Under the pieces are notes generated by a model, which saw only the letters and a list, made by a program, of their open reading frames with translations, was not told where the DNA came from and searched no databases. The translations under genes were made by a program, and so were the position numbers. From assembly GCA_964035575.1 (NCBI GenBank), contig OZ037879.1:558001-622000 (forward strand): a stretch of DNA of 64,000 nt, given 5' to 3'. This document shows positions 28,246-38,614 of this stretch, in pieces (within the stretch, counting starts at the first letter, position 1; the number at the start of each line of letters is the position of its first letter). Origin of the DNA: Rhynchopus sp. YZ270_cl-10. Lineage: Eukaryota; Euglenozoa; Diplonemea; Diplonemida; Diplonemidae.

Positions 28246-28901
28246 CACTCAAGCAAAAAAAAAAAAAAAAAAAAAGAGGGAGATGGGATGGAGGGTTTCT
28301 TGTAACTGAAGAGGCTTGGTTGACATTTGAAACGCTGTGGATGACAGTCTTAAAAAATCAACGATGGAGCAAATGAGAGAATCATAGGAATAATCAAAGG
28401 GGGACCTTCGGGGGGTTTTGAAATATTATGAGAAGAACAAATTGTGCTGAGTCACCTGAAGAAGAAAAAAAAACACCCCCATGATTCTTTTAATTATACA
28501 TAGCGCTCTAATTAGAGTATTAGGGTATAATTAGAGTCTGGGATTTTGGGCCAAGTCAGTTAGAGTCCAGTTAGAGTATAATTAGAGTCGCTTTTCTTCA
28601 ATTAGACTATAATTAGAGTGCAGTTAGAGCATAATTAGACTCTAACTACACTCTAATTATAGTCTAATTAGAGTAAAACAACAGGCTTCTTGTAGGTGCA
28701 AACGCCGTAAGGAACCGGTTCCCCTAAGGTTCCTCTGTAGGACCCAGGTGCCCAGATACCCACATAGCTGAAATAAGACTTGGGGAACCGAGTTCTCAGC
28801 CGGACTGGGACACAATATGTGAAGGCGCTGTGGTCCGCCTGAAAGCGGGTCGGGGACCCGGTCGCGGGAGGGTGGGGGCCTAGTCCTAGTCCTACTGTAC
28901 C

Positions 28902-29158
28902 TACACGACGGTGAAGTCAATGACATGACATGTGCTTTTACATGTAAAATGACATGTGAAAAGTGACATGTGACATGTAAAATGACATGTGAAATGACGT
29001 GAAATGACATGTGAAACACATGACATTTTTACGGCCAATATACGTTACTGCACATGTCATTTTACATGTAAAATGACATGTGTTTCACATGTAAAAAAAG
29101 TTACATGGTAAGCACATGTCAAAAGCACATGTCATGTCATTGACTTCACCTTCGTGTA
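28902..29158. mobile_element. TACACGACG-family MITE, copy 1 (nested)
   Basis: The ends TACACGACGGTGAAGTCAAT and TACACGAAGGTGAAGTCAAT are inverted. The inside is built of ACATGT/TGACATGT words. Relatives at 31827 and 43248. It lies inside the 1.6-kb transposon, so it inserted later. Confidence 0.8.
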
Positions 29159-29269
29159 GTACCCAGTACCGGGACTCGGGACCCGGCTTATTCTCAGCTA
29201 TGGGTACCCAGGTACTCAGACCCGCGCAGTGGCACATGCCCTCAAGTGTGAGTGCCCCATACATTAGGG

Positions 29270-29945
29270 AATGCGATGCAAAAACTCTATGTGCACCTTC
29301 GGTGCAACGCCGCAGAAAGGCCAAGCAGCGTTGGACTCAGAGGAATGCCTGCTGTGCAGGTATCAAACATGAGAAACTCCCAGCAACAAGGGGCGCCTTT
29401 TGGCGGGCGTTATTGAAGGTGTTTGGGGTGCAAAGTTTTCTACAAATGTTGATGCGCGGGTACAGAAGTGGTGTCTTGTTCTTTCATCTCTAGGAATGTA
29501 AATATCAATCGAATTTAACTACCACTAAGGGGAAGGGGTAATCCCAGTATCAAAGGCTGTGTTGACGGGAAATCTATAGCGAGCATACGTTCATTTCAGC
29601 CGAAGAAATACTACTTATGAGCCCAGGAGAGATCCAAGCCTCGCGTTGAACAACTACCCGCGATCGACAATACCAAAGAGAATTCATAACAAAACAACAC
29701 TGCCCCACACACACTAAATAGCCATGCTTCAAGTGCATGCCCCTGGGCCAAAATTCCTGTGCTAAAAAGGCAACAAGATCATCCACAAGGAGTGTGAATT
29801 GTGCACTGGTTTTCTGGGGGAACAAACAATATTTTCTTGTGTCTGGTTCTCTGCAAGCAGAGAACAGACTTTCTGGATTACAAAGTCGAATTTCTTGCAC
29901 TAGCTATGCCCCCTGGGTTGATGGCTATAGCATTGATTGATGTGC
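29270..29945. repeat. Decayed core shared with the 54.4-55.2 kb region
   Basis: Reverse-complement similarity over about 700 bp to 54440-55215 (shared AGGAATGCCTGCTGTGCAG, GGGGCGCCTTTTGGCGGGCG, GGTGTTTGGGGTGCAAAG, ACTTTGTAATCC-like ends). One frame keeps a CELCTGFLGE-type cysteine motif in the other copy. It may be transposase debris; the family is not recognised. Confidence 0.6.
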
Positions 29946-30166
29946 CCCTCTTTATTGACCCTCTTATAGGACTCTAATTAGACTCTAATTAGAGTCCAGT
30001 TAGAGTATTAGAGTTCAGTTAGAGTTTTAAAGACTCTAATTATACTCGAACTGCCGACTCTAATTATCTAGTTAGAGTCTAATTGGAGCGCTATGTATAT
30101 TTAATTCAGGAGAACCGAAAGCATTGTGGGGGTGTGCACAAATGCGCCCCTTTCTTTTTGGTATAT

Positions 30167-30866
30167 CAGGGTTTCCGCCAAGGGGGACCGGGGGGGACCA
30201 TGGACCCCCCCAATATTTTTCCCAGAAAAATCCGGGTTTTTACAGGGGTTTGGGGGGGACCATGGTCCCCCCCAAGAAAAATGGGGTTTTGGAGGTTGTA
30301 GATGACCCCCCGTGGTCATGTGACCCCACCGTGCAGAGCATTTGGCTCGCTGTGCCAAAAGAAGTGGAAGAAAAGGGGGGTGGCGCAATCTTTAAAAAAA
30401 AGGGTAAAGTAGCGTACCGTGCGCCTGCGGCGCTGTGTTGCTAGCTATGTGATATTGATATATTTCCATCGATACTTCCGTGCATTGCCCCTTTTTCTAA
30501 GGAGGCTTCGGTGCAAGCGACGGGTAGTTATTACATGTTCCCACTGCAGCACTGCAATGACTGTGTAGCGCCATACAATGGAAAAAGCAAACACCATCAC
30601 CCTCCACTCTCACAAGACCCCTTACCTTGTTAAGCTTCCACCCCCGACCTCCAAACGAACCACCTCTACCAGACAACACAGCTGTGAAGCTTTTCATGGC
30701 TGCTATCAAACCTGGTGCACCCTTCGCCTCTCCACTCTGTGGCCTGCAGGGAGGCGCGCGCGAAGCGCGCGACGACCGCTTTTGCGGGGAGAAAAAAAAT
30801 TTTTTGGGGGGTCTTTTTGATGGTCCCCCCCAATTCCTGAAACCCCAAATCCTGGCGGAAACCCTG
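30167..30866. mobile_element. CAGGGTTTCCGCC-ended non-autonomous element
   Basis: The ends CAGGGTTTCCGCCA are inverted, with TATAT and TATAA flanks resembling a 5-bp duplication. GGGGGGACCATGG words follow the left end and GGTCCCCCCCAATTC precedes the right. The middle (30.58-30.76 kb) is unusually GC-rich and could be captured host sequence. Contains a half copy of element E. Related by end sequence to the element at 31120. Confidence 0.7.
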
Positions 30867-31468
30867 TATAAAAAAAAAAAAAAAAATCAGCACCGTACTC
30901 CAGGGATGTTGCTAAACCGCGTAGTGGAATTCCAAAATCCTTGAGAGGTCGTTTTTTTTACGGGAAATTTTACGTGGGGAAGTCGTTTTTTTTACGGGAA
31001 ATTTTACGCGGGAAATCCTTTTTTTTTCCGGGAAATTTTGAGCAGTCTTTTTTTTTTACGGGAAAATTCTGTAGGGTTGACCCGGGAGGCTGTACCTTCA
31101 ATTTTTTTTTTTGCCTGCGCAGGGCTTCCCGCAGGATCTGGGGTTTTGGCCTCCCAGGGGGACCAGCCAAAAAAAGGTGGAATTTTTTTTTTTTTTTCAA
31201 TGATTTTAATTTGTGTGGTGTGTAGCATTAACGCTGACGCTACGTTACGTTACGCGCCTTTACGCACTTTAAGTGGTCAAAAAAAATTTTCGACTTCGGC
31301 GAAAATGTCCCGGCAAACCGTTAAAACTGCTGCATTAACTCGCATATTGCATATCATCTCACGTTCCCCACCTTTGCGGAATAAGAAAAAATATGTCAGG
31401 TCGGTAGCGTGCAGACGTTTCCTCGTATAGACATCTACAAAAAGAAACGACAGTCATGGCAAAGGTTC

Positions 31469-31585
31469 CTGGCGAAGCCACGGTACGCAACATTTCAAAA
31501 TACTGTGATTAAAATTGCACATTTTACAGCCACACTATGTCATGGGTGGCTTGCAATCTTGCGCCGCAGGCGCACGGTACGCTAC
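31469..31585 (-). repeat. Element E copy 2, reversed
   Basis: Reverse complement of the unit at 27901 (CTGGCGAAGCCACGGTACGC to GCGCACGGTACGCTAC). It shows that element E, unlike modules A and B, is found in both orientations. Confidence 0.75.
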
Positions 31586-31826
31586 TTTTTTCTTTTGCCA
31601 TGCTGCATGCTTCCTTTTCCTTCGGCGTTTGACCAATTGAGTCGCGTTCTGGCTGTGACGGGGTCACTTTGCCCATGAGGCATACTCGTGGTTCTTTGCA
31701 ACCGTTATTTTCTGCCTCTTCGGAGCCTGAGCCGATAACTGGGACTCCGCCGGTCGCTTTGCAAATTCCATTATGGAAATCTGTCTTGGTCCGGAGGACT
31801 TTTTTGGTGCCATCTTTTCCCCCTGT

Positions 31827-32070
31827 TACACGACGGTGATGTAACGGGTGTTACAAGTGGAGTTACAAGTGAGTTACATGTAACTTTTGTTACATGTAAC
31901 TCACTTGTAACTCACTTGTAACCCACTTGTAACCCACCAGTTACAACCTGATTTTGCCTGTAATTCATGTATCCCACTTGTAACTCACTTGTAACTCACT
32001 TGTAACGGTTTTTCACTTGTAACGTTACATGTAACTTCACTTGTAATGTACTGTACATCACCGTCGTGTA
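31827..32070. mobile_element. TACACGACG-family MITE, copy 2 (nested)
   Basis: Ends TACACGACGGTGATGTA in inverted orientation. The interior is made of ACTTGTAACTC and TTACATGTAAC words. Nested in the CAGGGCTTCCCGC element. Confidence 0.85.
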
Positions 32071-32571
32071 GTTGCCTGTATTTGGATGCGCGGGGACGGG
32101 AGGGTGGGAAAAATTAAAAAAAATGTGGAAAATTCCTAATAGGCAGCCTCGGAACACTCAAGGGCAGGCTGGTCCCCCCTTATTATTTTTATTTTCCCCC
32201 AGGGGGACCAGTGGTCCCCCCTGGTCCCCCCTGTGGGAAGCCCTGCTGCGGCGCCATTTTTCATTTTTTGCTCCGCAAAAAGGGTTCGTTGAGTGACTGC
32301 TCTGTGGTGTAAATAGCTATATTTTTACACCGTACCCTAATTTTTTTCGCCTGCGGCGCCATTTTATATTATTTTTTTTTGCTTCGCAAAAAAAAATTCA
32401 GTTCCGTATGTTCCCGATGGTACTTGTCTTCTGAAGGAAAAGTACAAAGTGAACGTGGGGGCAGTTTGCGTAGTTGCAAACTTTGCTGCATGTTGTGACC
32501 CCACCATTTGACGGACGGAGCACGTCGAACCCAATAAGGAGTGAGAAAGAAGGATATGGCCAAAGAAAAAA

Positions 32572-32693
32572 GTAGCGTACCGTGCGCCTGCGGCGCAAGC
32601 TTGCATTACACCCTTCTTATGACATAGTTTGGCTGCGAAAAAAGTGCAATTTTAAGCGCAATTTTGAAATGTGGCGTACCGTGGCTTCGCCAG
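32572..32693 (+). repeat. Element E copy 3
   Basis: Same two hairpin-bearing ends and ATGACATAGTTTGGCTG core as copy 1. Confidence 0.75.
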
Positions 32694-33728
32694 AACGCGG
32701 TTTTTTCGAAGTTTTCTTGGAAAATGGGGACACTCTCGCACGGGTTTTGTAGGCTGCACCGGTAGTGCACTCCCCGTCTTTGGTTGCTGTTGAACAAGGA
32801 TTCTCTCTCCTGACTACATCTACGCAAAGAGACGCCACCGCCTTTCTCACAGCACTATTGAGAAGCTGATGGTTCTTCATGAACAGGCACCGAGTTTAAC
32901 AACGAAAAGATGGGGAATATTCTTGAACACGCTGTTGCCTTGTTTCTCAGCACAAGCGTAACAGGTTCAAGAGAAAACGGAGGTGTTCCTGCTGATGGCG
33001 GAGGAGTTGGAAGACTTCGCTCCCCGTATTTGCTTTCGGAATTGAGCTTCTGAGGACCTTTTTCGCGCGCAGCGCGAATTTTTTTTTCTCCAAAACTGGT
33101 GCTTTCGGAAGTCGGTCAACGACCTGTCAATATCAGGGGGTGTGTGTATAGAGTCCCTGTGTCAGCGACCTGTCAGCGACCTGTCAATATCGACCCCTCC
33201 CGGAGCACCAAAAACGAAAGAAATTGGACGTGGGGTTCTCAAAATTTTCGGGGAAAACGGCATATTTAGCGATAAGTGTGTTCGAAACGTATCATGTGGG
33301 CAAAAAAATTATGATTTTCACCACCAGACATGGGCCAGGGTCGAAAAATGTACCTTTTTCCCGTGTAAAAAAACCCGTAAAAAAACCCGAATTCCAAGCC
33401 CAAAAAGTGCGATTTTCGTAACTGTTTAGCGTCAGGTCTGCCGTACTCCTCAGTACTGGCCCCTTATGTTGTTGCTGGCGTTTTGGAATTGCACAAATGA
33501 AAAAGAAACTAAGATGGTGATTTCGGAAGTCGGTCAGCGCCCTGTCAATATCGACCCCTCCCGGAGCACCAAAAGAGACAAAAAAAAAAAAAAAAACAAC
33601 CTTATTTGTTTTCCGCTCAACGTTATCTGCAACTTTGTTGTGCTTCTTCGCACATACAGAACGATTAGAGACAGCCTAAGCTTCAAAGGAATGGGAGAAA
33701 GATAGACGTTGGAATAACTAAAACAAAG
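32694..33728. other. Unassigned region with a dispersed repeat
   Basis: GGAAGTCGGTCA, GACCTGTCAATATC and GACCCCTCCCGGAGCACC occur at 33.11-33.21 kb and again at 33.52-33.57 kb, a degenerate direct repeat. 32.70-33.06 kb is moderately GC-rich without a reliable frame. No gene called. Confidence 0.5.
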
Positions 33729-33774
33729 AAAAGTTTATAAGATGATCCTAAGCCTCTCGTGCTTAGACACCTTA
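33729..33774 (-). repeat. Module A copy, near consensus
   Basis: AAAGTTTATAAGATGATCC, TAAGCCTCTCGTGCTTAG, ACACCTTA: almost identical to the LINE 3' end, so recent. Confidence 0.8.
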
Positions 33775-34011
33775 AATAAAAGGTGAAGTTTAGGACACAC
33801 GAACTAAAGATGCTAATCCGCCTGAGTTGGACCAGCTTTTTGACTTTTGGCTTTTGGCCTTTGTCGAACTTTTTTTTTTTTGAGTCAGGGAGAGTCAAAA
33901 AGTCAGGTTCCACCTCCGAAAGTTGAAAAACTCATCCCAACTCGGTCCGACTACCCCCCATGGCTCCCCAAGAGGATGCAGGCATTTTACAAAGTCTATG
34001 GTGTGTTCAGG

Positions 34012-34083
34012 AAAGCTTATAAGGTGAGACCCTAAGCCTCTCTGTGCTTAGTCACCTTGATCACATTCGTTATCGCGGAGCAA
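34012..34083 (-). repeat. Module A with extra LINE sequence
   Basis: GCTTATAAGGTGAGACCC, TAAGCCTCTCTGTGCTTAG, TCACCTTGATCACATTCG, TTATCGC. The last part matches LINE sequence just inside module A, so this is a 70-bp 5'-truncated LINE insertion. Confidence 0.8.
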
Positions 34084-34804
34084 CAAAGAAAAGAGGAGAA
34101 CCCTTTGGTAAGATCGTCACATCGTGCACTACTACGTTATCGTGCTGGAAGACGTTGGGTGTGAAGTTTGGCTGTCTCTCTCTCTCTCTCTCCATCGCAG
34201 GGATGCTGAAAAATAAAATTAAAATTTTGGAAAGTGGAGACCATTCGACCACTTAAACGGGTCTAAGGGGTCGAATCATGGGGAGATTGCACAACAATGG
34301 CAACACAAACCGAGGCAAGTACACTGCTCTAACACCTCATTAATAGAAGAATCCTCAATGCATGCGCCTCATGCATACATCTGTTTAAAAAAAAGTAGTC
34401 CGGGTATTGTACTTTCGCACTGCCGGAAAAAATGATGGGAGAAAACGAGCACAACCAGAAGACCTGGTCACCCCAGGTAGCTTAGCGGTTAGGAGTAATA
34501 GAAACGAAACAAAAACAAAAAAAAAACATTAATTTATCCTGAAACGTTGCGTTAGAGAGGGGGTTTGATCAACCGGGCAATAAGCTAGCTGATCCCAACT
34601 GATTGCATGATATCGCATGAAAGACACTGCTATTTTTTTGGAACACAGCCTCGCAAATTTAAAAATTGTGGATGCGAATCAAAAAAAAAAAATAGCATTT
34701 TTGTCAAAAAATATTCTTAACGTAACCTGCCCGGACTACATTACAAAAAAAAAAAAAAAAAAAACAAGGAATAGTGAAGCACCTAAAGGAAATGTAGTGA
34801 TTTC
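34084..34804. other. Intergenic region with a weak tRNA-like segment
   Basis: TAGCTTAGCGGTTAGG at 34478 fits an A box, and GGGTTTGATCAACC at 34561 is close to a B box, about 85 bp apart. The stretch between is A-rich and does not fold as a tRNA, so at most this is a tRNA-derived relic. Otherwise only A-rich DNA. Confidence 0.3.
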
Positions 34805-36055
34805 TCAGCACACCACACAACAGCTGTCATCTTTCACTTCGGCGACACGTCTGGGTCTTATGGTGGGGTTTCCAGCGCGCAGCTCCCTTCTGTGGAAGAC
34901 AGTCACATGACTGGTGGACCCCACGAAGACGTAGTCGCCTACTGCCGCCACAACAGACACGAAGTTGTGCCCAAGATTTGCTCCAGACACCATTGTGACG
35001 ACCCTTCTTGAGACGTCGTGGATCTCAACACCCTCCTCCTTCGCGCAGTACACAACATCGATGAGAGGCGACACAGCGATACCCCCTAGGCCGTAGTACT
35101 GCCGCGGCACATTCGCGATCTTGCACGTCCCGTTGTACTGTATCTCCATGGACTCCACATCAAGCAGAGAGACGTCTCCAGACAGCATGTTGGCATGGGC
35201 AACGTATTGTCCACAGGTCGACACTGTGCACATATTTCCCTTAACATTTTGTCCGGAGATCACATCAAAGTCGGTTGTGTCGAATACACAGAACCCGTTC
35301 AAATCGTATTGGAGGATTTTGCCACCCGCAGCGGCAACTGTCATAGCGCAAGGGTAGCGCTCCGAGACTACGGTACGCAGTTCCTTCCAGGTTCCAGCTT
35401 CGTAGACGTGAATGTCATTTCCTTCCCCAACATAAAGCCGTTCGTCAGTTCCGTGAGAAAGCGCAATCGAAGTGAACTGTGTGCCTTCTACGTAAAATAC
35501 TGTATCCAGAGAACGGATGTCCAGCACCTCGACGTAGAACTCGGTGAGGGTCACGATGCAACGACCGTGCCGGTACATCACGATGTCCATTAGGGGTGCG
35601 GCCAGGGAGCGATGTCCGCAGTGAATACCTTTGAGTGCATCGTATACGTCTAGGTTGCCGTAAAGACTTCCGGTGACGACCCAACGTGCGCAAGGGGAGA
35701 CGCAAATGCTTTTGAGCATGTCACCGTAGCGGGAATGGCGATTAGCGGGTTCCAAGATTGTGCCCGATGAAAGCTTGCACACCTTTATCTCCATTTGCGC
35801 AGCCTTTTCAAACACAACCACCACCTCATCACTGTTCTCCAGCGCCAAATCACGGACCAACACGTTGTCCGCACCCAAATCCCGCAGCCCGTCGTCCTCC
35901 CTCAGCTTGACCACACTGTGCATCCCGTTTTTGTTCTCTGCAACGAGGCCAAAGCTCTGCAGTACATTCTGGCGCAGCTCGCGTACGGTGTCGTCTTCGC
36001 CTACCTCAATCATGAGGCATTCTCCGGTCTCGGGGAGAACCGCTTTTACTTCCAT
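34805..36055 (-). CDS. Ubiquitin-like/propeller protein with CVVC C-terminus
   Basis: 416 residues from the ATG at 36055. Residues 1-85 resemble a ubiquitin-like fold (MEVKAVLPETGECLMIEV, DTVRELRQNVL, VVKLREDDGLRDLG, DEVVVVFE). From ~110 on there are WD40-like or quinoprotein-like blades (SICVSPCARWVVTGSLYGNL, YDALKGIHCGHRSLAAPLMD, VYVGEGNDIHVYEAGTW, VGDYVFVGSTSHVTVFHRRE). The protein ends DDSCCVVC: CVVC fits a CaaX prenylation box and the preceding Cys could be palmitoylated, so attachment to a membrane is likely. The open frame extends further upstream but that part is P/S/F-rich low-complexity DNA, so I chose the internal ATG after the pyrimidine-rich leader. Function unknown. Confidence 0.75.
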   Translation of the reverse strand: MEVKAVLPETGECLMIEVGEDDTVRELRQNVLQSFGLVAENKNGMHSVVKLREDDGLRDLGADNVLVRDLALENSDEVVVVFEKAAQMEIKVCKLSSGTILEPANRHSRYGDMLKSICVSPCARWVVTGSLYGNLDVYDALKGIHCGHRSLAAPLMDIVMYRHGRCIVTLTEFYVEVLDIRSLDTVFYVEGTQFTSIALSHGTDERLYVGEGNDIHVYEAGTWKELRTVVSERYPCAMTVAAAGGKILQYDLNGFCVFDTTDFDVISGQNVKGNMCTVSTCGQYVAHANMLSGDVSLLDVESMEIQYNGTCKIANVPRQYYGLGGIAVSPLIDVVYCAKEEGVEIHDVSRRVVTMVSGANLGHNFVSVVAAVGDYVFVGSTSHVTVFHRRELRAGNPTIRPRRVAEVKDDSCCVVC

Positions 36056-36141
36056 GAGAGAAAAGGGGGAGAGAACGAAAGAGGGTGTAAAGAAAGAAAG
36101 AGGAGGAGGGGAAAGAGGGAAGAGGAGGAAAGAGTAGGTAG

Positions 36142-36143
36142 CT
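36142..36143 (-). promoter_or_regulatory. Candidate splice acceptor AG in the 5' leader
   Basis: ACCACCACACAG lies 87 bases upstream of the ATG, followed by a long C/T-rich leader. It is the nearest plausible AG, because the leader itself has none. Confidence 0.3.
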
Positions 36144-36171
36144 GTGTGGTGGTTGATGAAGAGTGTTTCAT

Positions 36172-36314
36172 ACTCCGCAGTACGGCCGACTCGGGACGAC
36201 TCAGGCGCACTGATTCCCGACGTGTGCGGGAGTGTGGTCATCCGAGACACACCGGAATCGGGCACATACCCGAGCCACGGTGTGGCTCGGGCATCAGAAG
36301 GCCGACTGCGGAGT
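36172..36314. repeat. GC-rich inverted repeat upstream of the ubiquitin-like gene
   Basis: ACTCCGCAGTACGGCC pairs with GGCCGACTGCGGAGT. Inside, GCCCGAGCCACACC pairs with GGTGTGGCTCGGGC-type sequence. A 143-bp MITE or a leader structure. Confidence 0.65.
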
Positions 36315-36713
36315 GTGGTGTTTGGGTTAAACGTAGAGTGGGGGAAGAAAAAATATGAGAGGAGGGTGGGATTATCCATTTCTAATCGGTTCTTGACACG
36401 GGGAAGGGGGGGGAGATGGGACATAGGGAGGGATAGGGGGGGGTTTGTGATGGGGGTGAAAAGGTAAATTAACAAAGTGTCACTCTGCCGTTCCCTCACC
36501 CTGTTTTCTTGTAGCTGTTTGATGTGTTGATGCTTCCACACACACTATGTCACACCTCTTGGGTGGTGGTGTTGCGGAGCACGGTTGGGTGAACGACGTT
36601 GACACTTTCCGCTCACAAAGGAGTGTGCGTTTAAAAATGGGGTGGTGAGCAGTAGCTATTTGTCAAGGTTTGTCCCCTCGCCACCCCAAAAAAAGGGGTA
36701 AAAAAAAAAAAAG

Positions 36714-36762
36714 AAAGGTTTGTGAGATGAAGCTAAGCCTTTGTGTGCCTTAGTAACCTTTA
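36714..36762 (-). repeat. Module A copy, diverged
   Basis: AAAGGTTTGTGAGATGAAGC, TAAGCCTTTGTGTGCCTTAG, TAACCTT; compensated hairpin. Confidence 0.65.
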
Positions 36763-36984
36763 AAAACCAGGGGGGCGTGGAGAAAAGCACATCCTCATTT
36801 AACTGCTTTTTAAGTTTTTTAAGAGACCGAAAACATTGACGGGTTTTCTTTTGAGAGGGGGGAAAACTTGGGAGCGGAATGTAGATCGCTGTGCACACCT
36901 TCTTTAATAGAAAAAAAAAGGGTAAAATTGATCGGGGGAGAGAAAAAAACCTCACACAGGCACTGGAGAAAAAAAATAGTAGCT

Positions 36985-37012
36985 GAAAAGGTGCTAAAAC
37001 GCGTCTCAGTCA
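36985..37012 (-). repeat. Module F copy
   Basis: GCTGAAAAGGTGCTAAAACG then CGTCTCAGTC; near match to the 5' flank of the WD40 gene at 16.2 kb and reminiscent of module B. Confidence 0.45.
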
Positions 37013-37069
37013 AAGAAATAAAAACTGTTAAATGAAACTACGCCTTGCGCACAGCATCCTATATAAGAG

Positions 37070-37115
37070 AAGCTTGAAAAGCGGAAACACCCCACCGTTC
37101 ATCGGCGGACGCAAT
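37070..37115 (-). repeat. Module B copy 6
   Basis: AAGCTTGAAAAGCGGAAACA, CCCCACCGTTCATCGGCGGA, CGCA. Confidence 0.65.
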
Positions 37116-37802
37116 TTTGGGCACTTTCTGTGTCTATGTCATCCAAGAAAAAAAAATGCACTGCAAATGTACACAAAAAATGCGGAGAGTACCAAAAAGG
37201 AGGAAATTCTTTGAAAAAAGGGGGGGGGATGTCTTGTAATTAAAATGATGTCTAATTGTTTTTTTTTGAAAAACTTGGTTTGTATTAGTGTAGACACCCC
37301 AGAGGATACGCTCCACTATACATACGTCTATGGGATGGTTTTTCCCCTGAAAAAACTAAGATAAATTTGAAATCATCAAAAAGAAGAAACTATGGTAGGG
37401 TGGTTGATACCGTTGCTCTTTTTGACCATTAGTATTTTTTTTTCTGATAAATTGTTGTAGTGTAGTTTGCCTCGGTTGTGTTGCCCACAGTTTGTGCAAT
37501 CTCCACTGTTCGTTCTCGGTTCTTTTCTCTCTTTCTCTCTCTTTTTACTGCATTGTTGTTTTCCCAATCTTTAGCAAAACACACCTTGGGTGGGAGACCC
37601 GAAGGTGTGTGCTCTAGCTATTGACCGAAGACTTTTGCACTACGTGGACACAGCTCAATCCAGCAGATTGTACTAAGGGTAGCACAATTAAAAATATTGT
37701 TTAGTGTCCTGCGCGCGAACAGATTTTTGGAAATCCCAAAAAACTAGACGATATCATCCGCCAACTGATCTTGATAACAATAAAAATATAACAGTGTTTT
37801 TC

Positions 37803-37990
37803 GTTGAACGCAGCGAACGCACCCGCGAACGTCCCGCCATGTGCGGAACCATGGCGTTGCGGACGCCGCGAGGTGAGGACGGCGTGCCGTTCTGCGGGAT
37901 CTCGTCGATCTGCATGTCGTTTCCTTCGCTCATAATAAAAAAGGGTGGTAGTGGGGTGGTAGTGGTAACGTGCAATGAATTTTTTCGTTG
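37803..37990. other. GC-rich insert bounded by TTTTTCGTTGAACGCAG repeats
   Basis: CGTTGAACGCAGC occurs at both borders (37.80 and 37.99 kb). Between them, 37.81-37.93 kb is distinctly GC-rich (GAACGTCCCGCCATGTGCGG, GGACGCCGCGAGGTGAGGAC), like host coding DNA. On the minus strand it is open (SEGNDMQIDEIPQNGTPSS). It may be a captured gene fragment. Confidence 0.4.
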
Positions 37991-38614
37991 AACGCAGCCA
38001 AATAGGGGTAAAAATCTGTTTGGCGCAAGGTGAAAGGAATCAAGGGGAAATACTGTTATACAAGATCTGAACGTTGGCTTTCTTTTTGTCTAGTTTCTTA
38101 ATACACTACGTGTTTGGAAAAAAAAAATAATTGGGACACAACTACAAAAAAAATAATTTTTATGGTTGGTAGGTTGAAGTCAGGACGGACGAAGTCTCGG
38201 AGGGCCGTAAGGGGGAAGGTAGGTAGGGCACTTCTGTCTGGGAAAAAGCGACCAGAAAAAAATAATGTTGGGGTCCCGTGCTCCCAAATGTGCGAAATAA
38301 GCAAGAAATAAGCATTTTTGCTCGCACGTGTATAAAAAAAAATCCGCCTCCGGCGGGGTTCGTTTTCGAGGATTTTCAGAGATCTCACGTTATGAAGATT
38401 TCCTTAAGAAACCATTGAATCTCATATTTCAGAATAATAGTACCTCAGAGTGTTTTTGGACACACATGTGACCCCACCGTGGAGAGCAATCGGCTCGTGC
38501 AATCAAAAGAAAGTGGAGAAAAGGTACAAGAATAAAAAAAGTTGGGTACCGTGCGCCTGCGGCGCTGCCTGTTCCCTACCAATTTCTACAGGCAAACACT
38601 TGCCCCCTTTACCT

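Larger units (their letters stand above)
28496..30098. mobile_element. 1.6-kb DNA transposon with CTCTAATTAGAG subterminal repeats
   Basis: The ends ATACATAGCGCTCTAATTAG and ATACATAGCGCTCCAATTAG are inverted. The flanking octamers TTTTAATT and ATTTAATT match at 7 of 8 bases, suggesting an 8-bp target duplication. The first and last ~150 bp are crowded with TCTAATTAGAGT-like strings, probably transposase-binding repeats. A TACACGACG MITE is nested inside at 28.9 kb. The segment 29.27-29.94 kb matches, in reverse, 54.44-55.22 kb inside another element. No intact transposase. Confidence 0.8.
31120..32245. mobile_element. CAGGGCTTCCCGC-ended element with 5-bp duplication and a known empty site
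   Basis: The ends CAGGGCTTCCCGCAG and CAGGGCTTCCCACAG are inverted, flanked by CTGCG at 31115-31119 and 32246-32250. The flanks joined together match the uninterrupted sequence near 47090 (GCCTGCGGCGCC within a longer match), which is therefore an empty paralogous site. The inside holds a reversed element E (31469) and a TACACGACG MITE (31827). No transposase seen. Confidence 0.8.

Noticed and set aside
30578-30709. GDGVCFFH string suggesting an OTU-like protease fragment
   Set aside because: A single short string without catalytic His context, inside a transposon; too weak to name.
34478-34580. tRNA gene
   Set aside because: A and B box-like strings are present but the intervening sequence is A-rich and cannot form the anticodon arm.
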